The position numbers were made by a program, and so were the translations under genes. The notes beneath the pieces are model-generated. The model had not been told where the DNA came from. It did no database searches and saw nothing but the letters and a program-made list of their open reading frames with translations. From positions 43,879 through 107,878 of the forward strand of contig JARLHE010000011.1 in assembly GCA_031292385.1 (NCBI GenBank): a stretch of 64,000 bases of DNA. Reading direction: 5' to 3'. Positions 19,388 through 27,770 of this stretch are shown piece after piece; the first letter of the stretch is position 1; the number at the start of each line of letters is the position of its first letter. This DNA comes from Oligoflexia bacterium. Lineage in GTDB: Bacteria > Bdellovibrionota > UBA1018.

Positions 19388-19885
19388 ATGTTGAATCGAA
19401 GTCTATCGTTCTGTTGCGTTGCCGTGAGCTTGTTTCTCTGGGGCCAGGCATTGCACGCGCAAGCAGACTGCGTTTCACTTTATAGCGGAGGAGGTGAGAT
19501 TCCCACTCCGTTCACTCTTAGTAATCAGCATGTCGAGCTTGCCGACGGCGAGCAGTACGAGTTGATCGGGCAGGTTGTTTCGGGGGCACGACTTTCGGAT
19601 TCTTTGCCGTACGACGCGGCGCAAGCGTGGTTTCAGCCGGACTTCAACGCGCAGCCTTGGCTCGCAAGCCAGGCTCGCCTGGCGAATCCGGGCTATCCGA
19701 TGGAAAATGCACCCTGGTCGAGCTGGACGATTTATTCTCAAAAGGCGGTTCGCCTCACGGTGGTCGCTCATGGTGTCATCCAGATGGATGAAAATCAGAA
19801 TCCGCAGTACGTGATTTTCCTGAGGCCGGCCCCCAACTCCTGTGACATGGACGAGCCGTCGGGGAAAAAGCACCACAAGCATTGA
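19388..19885 (+). CDS. Small exported protein
   Basis: 165 residues. The start at 19388 is fixed by GGAGAG ten bases upstream and a signal peptide ending in LHAQA before the first mature Cys. The mature part (~140 residues) is acidic/aromatic with two Cys far apart that could pair. The C-terminus is Lys/His-rich (SGKKHHKH). No family recognised. It is probably in an operon with the regulator immediately upstream. Confidence 0.65.
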   Translation: MLNRSLSFCCVAVSLFLWGQALHAQADCVSLYSGGGEIPTPFTLSNQHVELADGEQYELIGQVVSGARLSDSLPYDAAQAWFQPDFNAQPWLASQARLANPGYPMENAPWSSWTIYSQKAVRLTVVAHGVIQMDENQNPQYVIFLRPAPNSCDMDEPSGKKHHKH

Positions 19886-19893
19886 AACCCTTC

Positions 19894-22875
19894 TTAATCA
19901 AGCTGATAGCCATGCGAAACAAGCATCTCGCCCGTCGTTGAGCCGGGCTCTTGCATGAGGCGCGCGGGGGATTCGGCTCCGACCAGGTGCCCCCCGTTGG
20001 TGCCTCCGCCCGGACCTAGATCGATCACCCAATCCGCCTGGGCGATGACATCCATATGATGCTCAATCATGATGACGCTATGGCGGGCATCGACGAGATC
20101 GTGGATCACGTCCATGAGCTTTTTCACATCCTCGAGATGGAGACCGGTCGTCGGTTCGTCGAAGATATAGAGCATGTTCTCCGCGTAGCGATCATCCAGG
20201 GCGGAGGCGATTTTGAGGCGTTGGGATTCTCCGCCCGATAAGGTCGTCGCGCTTTGGCCCAGCTGCAAATAGCCCAAGCCCACGTCGCGCAGCAGGCCGA
20301 GCTTTTTGACCAAAAGCGGATTGTCGCGGAACAGTTCGTAAGCGTCGTCGATGGTCGTGTGCAGAAGCTGATCGATGTTTTTGCCCCGGTAAAATACATC
20401 CAGCACGCTTTTCTTGAAGCGCTTGCCCTCGCACTCTTCGCACGGGAGCTTGACCTCGGCCATGAAGTGCATGTCGAGCGTGATCTCGCCCTCACCTTTG
20501 CAGACGGGGCAGCGCCCGCCGTCGACGTTGAAAGAAAAGTGCTGAGGGGTATAGCCCCGGCGAAGCGCAAGGACCTGGTTGGCGTAAATGCGCCGCACTT
20601 CATCCCAGATTTTAAGATAGGTGGCGGGGTTTGACCGCGAATTCCGTCCGATCGGCGTCTGGTCGAGAAGAACGACGCCCGCGAGCTGGTCCGCGCCGTA
20701 TAACCGATCGAAAGCGCCTGGAGCATCCGTCGAGCGGTAAAAAAGCTTCGAAAGCGCGTTGAAAAGCGTTTTGTGGACCAGCGTGCTTTTCCCCGAGCCT
20801 GAAACGCCCGTGACCACGACCAATCGATCGAGGGGGAATTCGACGGTGAGGTTTTTCAGATTGTTTTCGCGGCAGCCCGTCAGCTTCAAGAAACGCCGCG
20901 CCGGCGGCCGTGCCGCCCGTGTTCGTTTCACGTTGAACGCCCCCGACAGATACTTGCCCGTGATGGATCCCGCGGTGTCGATCAGTGCCGGAGCAGTGCC
21001 TTGGGCGACGAGCTCGCCGCCTCTTCTTCCTGCTCCCGGGCCCAGCTCCACCAGCCAGTCAGCCGCTTTCATGACTTCCAAATCATGCTCGACCACGACC
21101 ACCGTGTTGCCCTGGTCGCGCAAGCGTTCGAGCACCCGGATCAGTCGTTGCGTATCGGCCGCATGAAGCCCGATCGAGGGCTCATCCAAAACATAAAGAG
21201 TGCCGCAAAGGCCGTTGCCGAGTTGGGTTGCGAGATTGATGCGCTGAAATTCGCCGCCCGAAAGCGTCTTTGCGAGCCGTGAGAGAGTCAGGTATCCCAC
21301 GCCCACTTCTTCGAGAAACGAAAGACGACGCTCGACCTGAACGAACACCTCGTCGGCGATTTTTTTCTCGTTCGGGGTGAGCGTGAGGCCGCGGATCCAG
21401 GCGAGCGAATCGATGATCGAGCTGTTCAGCGTGTCGGAGATCGACTTGCCGCCGACTTTGACCGCCAGGGCCTCGGGCTTGAGGCGCGCGCCATGGCAAG
21501 CGGGGCAAAGGTTCTGGCTTTGGTAGCGGCGAACGAAGACGCGCATGTGAAGTTTGTATTTATAGCGCTTGAGCTCCTCGAAACACGCGATGACGCCGTC
21601 AAAGCTCGAGTCTTTGGGGTCGCCCTTCCAAAGGAGCTCGCGTTGCGCGGGCGTAAGCTCGCTGTAACGCTTGCCGATCGAGATGCCGTGTCTTTCGCAA
21701 AAGCGAAAAAGATCGCGCTGCCAATCCGAAAGCGAGGGTTTTGAAAACGGATCGAGCGCGCCGTTTTTAATCGTTTTCGTGGGATCGGGAACGACCAGGG
21801 CTTCATCCAGGTCCAAGGTGTAACCGAAACCGCTGCAGCGCGAGCAGGCGCCCAGCGGGCTGTTGAAAGAGAAAAAATTCGGCTCCGGGATCCGGTGTTC
21901 GGTCCCGCATTGAATGCAGGCGAAGCGGTTGTCAAACGGGCGCCAATCGGGTTGGCCTTCTTTCGGATCGAGATCGAGGAAGGCCAGCTGGCCATTGCCG
22001 ATGGAGATCGCTTGGTCGATGGAATCGAGAAGCCGGCCTCTCGTATCCGCATCAGGTACGTTCGAGAGCCGCAAGCGATCGACGACGACGTAGAGCGCGG
22101 TATTCTGTTTCGGGTCGCCGGCAAGAGAGGCCAGTTCGGCGGAGTCGTTCAGATCGATGACGTCATTTTGGATTTTTCCCGACGGGTCAGTCGTGCGTTT
22201 GACCATCCGTTGAAAGCCCTGCTCGAGCAGAACTTGCGCCAGCGAGGTCAGGTCCGGCCCCGAATTCCGGGGCGACATCGTCGCGGCTTTCTTGGACGTC
22301 TTACTGCCGCGTGATGCCGCTTTTTTTTTCGCTTTTTTGGCTTTGCCCTCGGGCTTCCCTGAAGGCTGGTGGATCGGGGCGCAGATCATGGCTTTTTTGC
22401 CAGGCAGCCAATCCGCGGCCCAGTCGAGAATCGTCATGGAGTCGATTTTTTTCACTTCAGATCCGCAGTTCACGCAAAACGTGTGGCCGATCTTGGCGTA
22501 GAGCACGCGCAGATAATCGACGATCTCGGTTTGGGTTCCGACCGTACTGCGGGAATTGACGATATGGTTTTTTTGCTCGAGGGCGATGGCAGGCGGGATG
22601 TTCTCGATCGAGTCGAGGTCCGGCTTGGGCATCTTTTCGAGGAACTGCCGGGTATAGGTCGATAAGCTTTCGACGTAGCGCCTCTGGCCCTCGGCATAAA
22701 GAGTGTCGAAAACCAGTGAGCTTTTACCGCTGCCGGAGAGGCCGGTCACAACCGAAATTTTGCGTGGCGGAAATTCCACCGAGACATTTTTCAGGTTATT
22801 CTGTCGGACTCGATTGAGCCGGATCGGGCGAGGGGCTCGATTTTGGCGCGCAGGGTATGTAGGCATTGCCATCAC
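19894..22875 (-). CDS. uvrA: Excinuclease ABC subunit A
   Basis: DNA-damage recognition ATPase of nucleotide excision repair. 993 residues. First Walker A GLSGSGKSSLVFDTLYAEGQ, second GVSGSGKSTL, and two ABC signatures LSGGEFQRI and LSGGESQRL. Two Cys4 zinc modules are visible (CIQCG...CSRC and CPVC...CEEC). About 40 extra Lys/Ala/Ser-rich residues (around residues 175-210) sit before the first zinc module, making it somewhat longer than the ~940-residue norm. Start among the three Met at the N-terminus is uncertain by a few codons. Confidence 0.97.
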   Translation of the reverse strand: MMAMPTYPARQNRAPRPIRLNRVRQNNLKNVSVEFPPRKISVVTGLSGSGKSSLVFDTLYAEGQRRYVESLSTYTRQFLEKMPKPDLDSIENIPPAIALEQKNHIVNSRSTVGTQTEIVDYLRVLYAKIGHTFCVNCGSEVKKIDSMTILDWAADWLPGKKAMICAPIHQPSGKPEGKAKKAKKKAASRGSKTSKKAATMSPRNSGPDLTSLAQVLLEQGFQRMVKRTTDPSGKIQNDVIDLNDSAELASLAGDPKQNTALYVVVDRLRLSNVPDADTRGRLLDSIDQAISIGNGQLAFLDLDPKEGQPDWRPFDNRFACIQCGTEHRIPEPNFFSFNSPLGACSRCSGFGYTLDLDEALVVPDPTKTIKNGALDPFSKPSLSDWQRDLFRFCERHGISIGKRYSELTPAQRELLWKGDPKDSSFDGVIACFEELKRYKYKLHMRVFVRRYQSQNLCPACHGARLKPEALAVKVGGKSISDTLNSSIIDSLAWIRGLTLTPNEKKIADEVFVQVERRLSFLEEVGVGYLTLSRLAKTLSGGEFQRINLATQLGNGLCGTLYVLDEPSIGLHAADTQRLIRVLERLRDQGNTVVVVEHDLEVMKAADWLVELGPGAGRRGGELVAQGTAPALIDTAGSITGKYLSGAFNVKRTRAARPPARRFLKLTGCRENNLKNLTVEFPLDRLVVVTGVSGSGKSTLVHKTLFNALSKLFYRSTDAPGAFDRLYGADQLAGVVLLDQTPIGRNSRSNPATYLKIWDEVRRIYANQVLALRRGYTPQHFSFNVDGGRCPVCKGEGEITLDMHFMAEVKLPCEECEGKRFKKSVLDVFYRGKNIDQLLHTTIDDAYELFRDNPLLVKKLGLLRDVGLGYLQLGQSATTLSGGESQRLKIASALDDRYAENMLYIFDEPTTGLHLEDVKKLMDVIHDLVDARHSVIMIEHHMDVIAQADWVIDLGPGGGTNGGHLVGAESPARLMQEPGSTTGEMLVSHGYQLD

Positions 22876-22986
22876 TGTACTACCAGAAAACAGGTGTCAA
22901 AAGGGTGGACAGTCACTTTTTGGCCCCAGGGGGGCTTTTTTGTCGATTTGATTGAGTTTTTTTGAGGTGTGTCCAGGTTGACGCAC

Positions 22987-23000
22987 GGCATAGGGCTTGC
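22987..23000 (+). promoter_or_regulatory. Sigma-54-type -24/-12 promoter
   Basis: GGCAT-N5-TTGCT with GG at 22987-22988 and GC at 22999-23000, ten bases between. The predicted start (~23012) falls just before an AGGAGA ribosome binding site, giving a short leader for the small exported gene at 23025. Confidence 0.55.
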
Positions 23001-23024
23001 TCAAGGGGGCAGCAGGAGAACGTT

Positions 23025-23330
23025 ATGCGTAATGCTAATCGTAAGCTGTTTGCACTGGGAGCGATGCTGGGGGGAACGGGGCTTTCAATCGCCTTGGCTT
23101 CGGTGCCGCATCATCCGACTTTTAATGAGGAGACGGCGATTTCCCAGGCTCTTTCCGAAATTCACATTCAAAAAGAGCACGCTCCGAACTTCGACGGCGA
23201 CATCCAACGCCTCTCGAATTTGGAAGTGCGCTATCATGATCGCCTGCGTAAGCCTATGCAGCGGGTATCGAAGCAGAGCTACCAGCCTTCATCACGCGTG
23301 AAGGTGAATTCCAAGACCTACCGCCCATAA
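23025..23330 (+). CDS. Small exported protein downstream of a sigma-54-type promoter
   Basis: 101 residues. AGGAGA lies six bases before the ATG. A basic start and hydrophobic run (KLFALGAMLGGTGLSIALA) form a signal peptide ending near S-V-P-H. The mature ~75 residues are polar and basic at the C-terminus with many Ser, Lys and Tyr, without Cys. No family recognised. A structured inverted repeat follows 15 bases after the stop. Confidence 0.7.
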   Translation: MRNANRKLFALGAMLGGTGLSIALASVPHHPTFNEETAISQALSEIHIQKEHAPNFDGDIQRLSNLEVRYHDRLRKPMQRVSKQSYQPSSRVKVNSKTYRP

Positions 23331-23345
23331 TTTTGCCCAAAGCAG

Positions 23346-23433
23346 GTCAGTCCGTCTAAGAGGGCGAGCGAGGCGCGGAAATCTCCTCTCTCTCTCAACC
23401 GTGCACTCGATTCGTCTTTTTAGACGGACTGAC
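23346..23433 (+). repeat. 14-bp perfect inverted repeat with CU-rich loop (3' UTR structure)
   Basis: GTCAGTCCGTCTAA at 23346-23359 is exactly complementary to 23420-23433. The 60-base interior holds CTCCTCTCTCTCTCA (23383-23397), complementary to Shine-Dalgarno sequence. No T-run follows on either strand, so it is not a standard intrinsic terminator. It lies between the convergent small exported gene and the HD-domain gene. Confidence 0.6.
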
Positions 23434-23448
23434 TCAAGACTGGCGCGT

Positions 23449-24807
23449 TCAGGCTAGGGGATCGCGTTCGATTTCCTCGTCTTCGTACCGAAGCGGAACG
23501 CTGCGTCCGCTGTTTCGGCACCGAGCATAACTTTCCGGCGAGACATAGATCCGGCTGATCGAGCGTTTCTCCCCGTACTTCGCGAACAAATCGGTGCACT
23601 GTTCGAGCGGTATCGCGCTCGGGGCGCTGTAATGGTTGTCGTAATGCACGTAGATCGGATCGCCCGGCTTACGGAAGTACTTCGAAAGCTCGCTCGTCGA
23701 GGTTTGCTGAAGATAGTGAATCCCTTGCGAGTCTAAATCCTTTTGTGTGCGGGCAAGCAGGCGCTGCTGTTCCTGTATCGCGGTTTTGGTGTTCGGAATG
23801 CCGCTGTGAAGCTCCATCAGCATGCGATAAGGGCGCTTTTCGGTGATTCTTCGCGCCCATTCGTTTTTGCTCCGGGCGAGATGCGAATAGAGGTGAGCGT
23901 CATTCGCTTCGCAATAGGTTTCGATGTCGGCGGGCAGGGAATAATCGCAATCGGCGCTTTCGAAATATTTACCTAGCATCGCGTCGAACACGACGCATTT
24001 GTAATGGAAGTAAACCATCAGGAACATGTGAAAGCGCGAGATCAGGAAATCCTCGAACGCGTAGAGCGCCCGGTGCTGGAGCGCGAGGTAGCATTTGCCG
24101 CTTTTCACATGCATCGATAAGTTGCTAAGCAGCCAGTCAAAATCGAATTGCCCGTAGCTGACGCCCGCATGCAGGCTGTCGCGCCGGAGATAATCCATGC
24201 GGTCGGCATCAAGCTCGCTGGAGATCAGCTGCTTGAGGATCGGCCGGAAGTCGACCGACGAATCGTCGATCCGCTCCCGAAAAAAATCGTCATCGATTTT
24301 GAGTTCCGGATCAATGACCGCCGCGACGTGCTGCGGATTGAACCCGTGCTCGGCGCCGGCTTTAGCGATCAGGGGAGTAAGGCCCGAGTCCAAAATGATC
24401 TTCAGGGTGTAATCTTCATGGGTCGCCTTGCGCCCTTTGGCGCGCGATCCAGGCACGGCCAGTTGCTTCACGTCGGGCATCGCGAACTCGGTCGTGTGCG
24501 AAAGCGGGCCGTGTCCCACATCGTGCAAGAGGGCGGCAAGGCGCGCGACGGCGCGAAATCTCGAATAGGCTTGCGGCTTCAGGCTTGTGCCCGCGCGGCT
24601 CCCGAAAATGGTTTCGACCGCGAGGCTAGCCGTATGCATCGCGCCCAAGCTGTGAATGTATCGATTATGGGTGGCGCTTGGAAAGGAGTACTCGCCGAAA
24701 CCAAGCTGTTTGATGTTGCGTAGCCGTTGAAAGTATCGGGAGTCGAGAATGGCCAGTTCCGAGGACTCGATCGGGATCGAGCCGTGAATGACGTCGCGTA
24801 TTTCCAT
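23449..24807 (-). CDS. HD-domain phosphohydrolase, SAMHD1/dGTPase-like
   Basis: 452 residues. The N-terminus (IRDVIHGSIPI...FQRLRNIKQLG) and HNRYIHSLGAMH, then LAALLHDVGHGPLSHTTE, give the HD metal ligands in the order of SAMHD1-like dNTP triphosphohydrolases. The later DRMDYLRRDSLHAG segment is also diagnostic, with the fourth metal-binding Asp. Likely hydrolyses dNTPs or related nucleotides. There is no ribosome binding site immediately before the ATG: the start codon directly abuts the long palindrome at 24808-24914, which would fold in the 5' leader. Confidence 0.88.
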   Translation of the reverse strand: MEIRDVIHGSIPIESSELAILDSRYFQRLRNIKQLGFGEYSFPSATHNRYIHSLGAMHTASLAVETIFGSRAGTSLKPQAYSRFRAVARLAALLHDVGHGPLSHTTEFAMPDVKQLAVPGSRAKGRKATHEDYTLKIILDSGLTPLIAKAGAEHGFNPQHVAAVIDPELKIDDDFFRERIDDSSVDFRPILKQLISSELDADRMDYLRRDSLHAGVSYGQFDFDWLLSNLSMHVKSGKCYLALQHRALYAFEDFLISRFHMFLMVYFHYKCVVFDAMLGKYFESADCDYSLPADIETYCEANDAHLYSHLARSKNEWARRITEKRPYRMLMELHSGIPNTKTAIQEQQRLLARTQKDLDSQGIHYLQQTSTSELSKYFRKPGDPIYVHYDNHYSAPSAIPLEQCTDLFAKYGEKRSISRIYVSPESYARCRNSGRSVPLRYEDEEIERDPLA

Positions 24808-24914
24808 AAAAAGCGCCTAATAACTCTGGGACCGATACAGCGTCCTGCTTAGGGACCCTAAAAACGCGCCCTCCTGGCGCTTCCCTAATCGGCCAGAGTT
24901 TTTAGGCGCTTTTT
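24808..24914 (+). repeat. Structured palindromic element, copy 1
   Basis: A 107-base imperfect palindrome. Outer arms 24808-24829 and 24893-24914 pair over 22 positions with one mismatch. Inside are CCGAT/ATCGG, a 13-base one-sided bulge, TAGGGA/TCCCTA, a 10-base bulge CCCTAAAAAC, and GCGCC-CTCCT-GGCGC. The same plan with different but compensated stems occurs in copy 2 on the opposite strand. It lies immediately upstream of the HD gene's start codon, in antisense orientation relative to copy 2. Confidence 0.75.
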
Positions 24915-24941
24915 CACAAAGCTGAGCGGGTATGAGCATGA

Positions 24942-25040
24942 GATCCTGAAAAAAGGACCGATGCTAGGGAAAGGCCGGGATGGCCTGTTTTAAGGGTCCC
25001 TAGTCAGGAGGACGTGCATCCGGTCCCTTTTTTCAGGATC
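24942..25040 (-). repeat. Structured palindromic element, copy 2
   Basis: Read on the minus strand it repeats the architecture of copy 1: outer arms (24942-24960 with 25021-25040), GATGC/GCATC, a 13-base bulge containing ACGTCCT, TAGGGA/TCCCTA, a 10-base bulge CCCTTAAAAC, then AGGCC-ATCCC-GGCCT and a single unpaired T. It begins six bases after the stop codon of the histone-like gene. Stem bases differ from copy 1 with pairing kept, while bulges are conserved. Confidence 0.75.
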
Positions 25041-25046
25041 GGTACC

Positions 25047-25451
25047 TTATTCTTCGGATTCGTCGTGACCGAACTGTTGCGAGCTGATGCCGTAGCCGAA
25101 GCCGGAGCCCAGGGCGCCTCCCGCAAGCCCGCCGGCAAAACTCGAGAGAGCGGTAGAGCCCTGCTGAGCTTGCTGTTGGGCCGGAGCTTGAGGCTTCGGA
25201 GTCGGAGCGGCTTTTTTCTGAGCCGGCTTTTTCACCGCTTTAGCCGCGGTCTTCTTTTTAGGGGCCGCTTTTTTGGCAGCCTTTTTTCCGGCTGCTTTTT
25301 TCGCTTTGACAGCTGGTTTTTTACCGGCTTTCTTGCCGGCCTTTTTGGTTGCTTTCTTAGCTGCCTTTTTTTGGGCAGCCTTTTTAGGGGCCGCTTTTTT
25401 TGGAGCAGCCTTTTTTGCTTTTTTGCCTTTTGCCGCAGATTTGCGCGCCAT
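25047..25451 (-). CDS. Lys/Ala-rich histone H1-like protein with Gly-rich C-terminus
   Basis: 134 residues from ATG 25451, chosen for the GGGAGA six bases upstream and the MARKSAAKGKKAKKAAPKK opening. Residues ~5-85 are repeated A-A-P-K-K / K-K-A units like the histone H1 C-terminal tail and bacterial Hc1/AlgP-type nucleoid proteins, so DNA binding is likely. Then a Pro/Gln-rich linker and a Gly/Ala/Ser-rich hydrophobic stretch with GGLAGGALGSGFGYG spacing, ending in acidic DESEE. The combination with a glycine-zipper-like tail is unusual. Confidence 0.75.
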   Translation of the reverse strand: MARKSAAKGKKAKKAAPKKAAPKKAAQKKAAKKATKKAGKKAGKKPAVKAKKAAGKKAAKKAAPKKKTAAKAVKKPAQKKAAPTPKPQAPAQQQAQQGSTALSSFAGGLAGGALGSGFGYGISSQQFGHDESEE

Positions 25452-25530
25452 TTGAATTTCTCCCGTTTGCCGAAAAGTTACGTACTTCATCGAGATAGCC
25501 ATAGGATTTCCGGCTTTGCAACAGGACTCT

Positions 25531-27681
25531 TCAGTGCTGAACTTGGATACCGAGGTCGGCGGTAGCCAGGGGATCGTTAATCGTATTGTTCATGCTCGTG
25601 TTAAGATCCGATGTGGTGACATCCGGGCTCATCAGTGACGATAAAGTGACAAATTTGACGCTATATCCCGAACGTCCCAGGCCTCCGGCGGTGATGGTCG
25701 GATCGCTCGGGCTATTCCATGAGGTCATGATCTTGAGTTGGTCCTGGGTCAGACTCGGCATCATCCATTCGGGAAGGGTGATCGGCGTGGGGTTGGGATT
25801 CGCCGTCGGGTCGTACTCCGTGTAGAAGGGGTTATGAATTCGGACCGTGTTCATCGTTTCTCCGTCTTCCCCCTGGCCGGCTGCAAGTTCGCTGTTCAGA
25901 TAGGTGAGGAGTTGTTGGGTCACCGCCGCCTTAAACGCGGTCGCTTGGGGGTCGGTTTCCTGAATCACGTCGTTCATGACGCTCTGGATTTGGGTAGCTG
26001 CCCCTCCGGGGTTGGCGGGAGGAGCGACCGGAGCCCAAAGCGTCATCGTCTGGGTTCCGTCAAACATCGGCGCGTAGTGGATGTCGAGATTGCTCGGAAT
26101 ATTGTAAAAGCCCTCTTCATAGGGGTTAGGGGACATCGCGATTTGATAGGCCTGCTCGAGCTGGTTGCTGCTGATGATGGGGGTTCCGCCCCTAGTGGGA
26201 TCGGGAATATCGCCCGGAAACGCGGTGCTGAATAGGGTGCCGTCCGTCTCATTGGTATCCCAGCCCTGTCCAAGATTTGTCCCATCGTTCAGGGTGATCG
26301 GCAGATTGGGGATGAGATTGAAGGGTTCGATCGCTCCAAGCTGGTTGGTTTGCCCCGTGGATACGTTGGTGGAGGTTAGGGATTGCCCAGGTACGGCATT
26401 GGCCCAGGTAAAATCGGTTTGGCTGAGCCTTGGGCCGATCCGGCTGCCGAAAGGCCGCGCCGCTGAATAGGCGGTGAGTTCGACATTGGCGCCGAACGGG
26501 TTAAAAAGCACATTGGCCTTCGCTCGCAGCCGAATGGCATAGTACGTCAGCATTGCCGGGTCTTTTTGAACTCCGAGTGTCAGTCCATCTTTGACTTGCT
26601 GTAAGTCGGCTTGCGGTACGCAGTCGCTGGCGACGATGCCGTCGGCGTGGGGTTTTAATGTGAAATTCACTGAGTAAGCGTCGAATTTGGCGGTGATGTC
26701 CTTGATGCTTAGCAATTGGGCCGCGCCATTTTTCACCGGCATGAGCTCATCCATCGAGATGGCGCTCGTATCCGCGAAAGTATGATTTCCCAGAGTTAAG
26801 TAAGCCGAATAAAAGGCCTGGATCGTGCGCTCATACTCGGAAGGGTCTTTACCGGCGCGCAGCTGGGCCGCGACATCGGGGGTGACTCCGGTCTGGCTTG
26901 CGGCGTTCACATAGCTTTGAAGCGTATTGATTCTTTGGCGAAGAATGAGATTTCGCGGGACGATTCCCAGCCCCTGGCTCAGTCCCGTGATGACCTCCAA
27001 ATACTTCGCTGCTACCGCAGCTGAAGGGCCCGAGGCTGCGGTAGCAGCCAGCAGTTGCGAGGTTAAGTTTTTGAGCGTGGGGTCGGTATTCCAAAGCCAG
27101 AGAAGCAGGACGGCCTCATTGACGGCGCCGATCGCGACGCAGTTGTTTTCACGGACGGCTTCAATTTGCTGGAGTGCCTGATCGAGGGCGCTATTGATTG
27201 CGTCAAAGGTGCTTGCCTGGGGAGCGACGATGGCAGGGGAAACGTCCAATTGGCAAAAGTTGTCGTTTGCATTGAAGATCATGCAAACCATGGGAAGCTT
27301 ATAGTCGTTTTTTCCGTTCGGGCCGGCGGGCTTCCAAGACCTCGGCGTGGTGCCCGCGGTTTGCGCGATCGCGGTCGGGGCGGTGTTGTAGGCCATCGTG
27401 CCGATCACGAAATAGCGAAACAGGTATTTCTTGTACTGCCGTCGCATCTCGTAATTGAGATAGGCGATCGAATTCAGCTGCCGGGCTTGGACGGCGGCTC
27501 CGGCATAGGCCGCGAGATCGGCCGCATTTTGCAAATTGATCTTGGCATTGACCAGCATCCCCACGTTGACGACGAAGCAAAAGAAGAACAAAAAAGTGAC
27601 CATCATCAGGCCGACCATGAGGGAAACCTGGCCTTGTTCTTTTTTGGATCGTTTCTGATTAACGCGGTTGTTATTTTTCAC
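25531..27681 (-). CDS. Large TadE/TadG-like exported protein
   Basis: 716 residues. The N-terminus has the TadG-like signal-anchor G-Q-V-S-L-M-V-G followed by a membrane helix and VNAKINLQNAADLAAYAGAA, the classic segment of Flp-pilus TadG-like proteins. The rest (~640 residues) is a large extracytoplasmic region, rich in Asn, Thr, Ala and Pro, with four Cys. No other tad gene is adjacent, so pilus assembly is not shown; a stand-alone surface or secretion role is possible. The gene is monocistronic between the histone-like gene and the divergent lipA region. Confidence 0.7.
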   Translation of the reverse strand: MKNNNRVNQKRSKKEQGQVSLMVGLMMVTFLFFFCFVVNVGMLVNAKINLQNAADLAAYAGAAVQARQLNSIAYLNYEMRRQYKKYLFRYFVIGTMAYNTAPTAIAQTAGTTPRSWKPAGPNGKNDYKLPMVCMIFNANDNFCQLDVSPAIVAPQASTFDAINSALDQALQQIEAVRENNCVAIGAVNEAVLLLWLWNTDPTLKNLTSQLLAATAASGPSAAVAAKYLEVITGLSQGLGIVPRNLILRQRINTLQSYVNAASQTGVTPDVAAQLRAGKDPSEYERTIQAFYSAYLTLGNHTFADTSAISMDELMPVKNGAAQLLSIKDITAKFDAYSVNFTLKPHADGIVASDCVPQADLQQVKDGLTLGVQKDPAMLTYYAIRLRAKANVLFNPFGANVELTAYSAARPFGSRIGPRLSQTDFTWANAVPGQSLTSTNVSTGQTNQLGAIEPFNLIPNLPITLNDGTNLGQGWDTNETDGTLFSTAFPGDIPDPTRGGTPIISSNQLEQAYQIAMSPNPYEEGFYNIPSNLDIHYAPMFDGTQTMTLWAPVAPPANPGGAATQIQSVMNDVIQETDPQATAFKAAVTQQLLTYLNSELAAGQGEDGETMNTVRIHNPFYTEYDPTANPNPTPITLPEWMMPSLTQDQLKIMTSWNSPSDPTITAGGLGRSGYSVKFVTLSSLMSPDVTTSDLNTSMNNTINDPLATADLGIQVQH

Positions 27682-27745
27682 TTTTTATAAATTTTTGCAG
27701 AGCGATAAGTCTTTGTCTACAGACTAGTATATCGCACTGCGTTGT

Positions 27746-27759
27746 GGCATTTATTCTGC
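27746..27759 (+). promoter_or_regulatory. Sigma-54-type -24/-12 promoter of a small RNA
   Basis: TGGCAT-N5-CTGCA with GG at 27746-27747 and GC at 27758-27759, ten bases apart. It predicts transcription from ~27771 into a short non-coding stretch that ends in a strong terminator. Confidence 0.45.
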
Positions 27760-27770
27760 AATTACCAAAG

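Noticed and set aside
19430..19450. GG-N10-GC match inside the exported gene at 19388
   Set aside because: It lies in coding sequence of a signal peptide and is not in front of any gene; taken as chance.
22923..22941. Short hairpin with T-run between uvrA and the small exported gene
   Set aside because: The stem is only five base pairs and no plus-strand transcript is evident upstream; too weak to call a terminator.
24808..24914. Integron attC site
   Set aside because: GCCTAAT and the right-hand arm recall attC R boxes, but the needed GTT/AAC core bases are absent and copy 2 lacks the boxes completely.
25273..25455. Phe/Ala-rich plus-strand frame in the Lys/Ala gene
   Set aside because: It is the antisense read of the Lys/Ala repeat and would give a nonsensical hydrophobic peptide.
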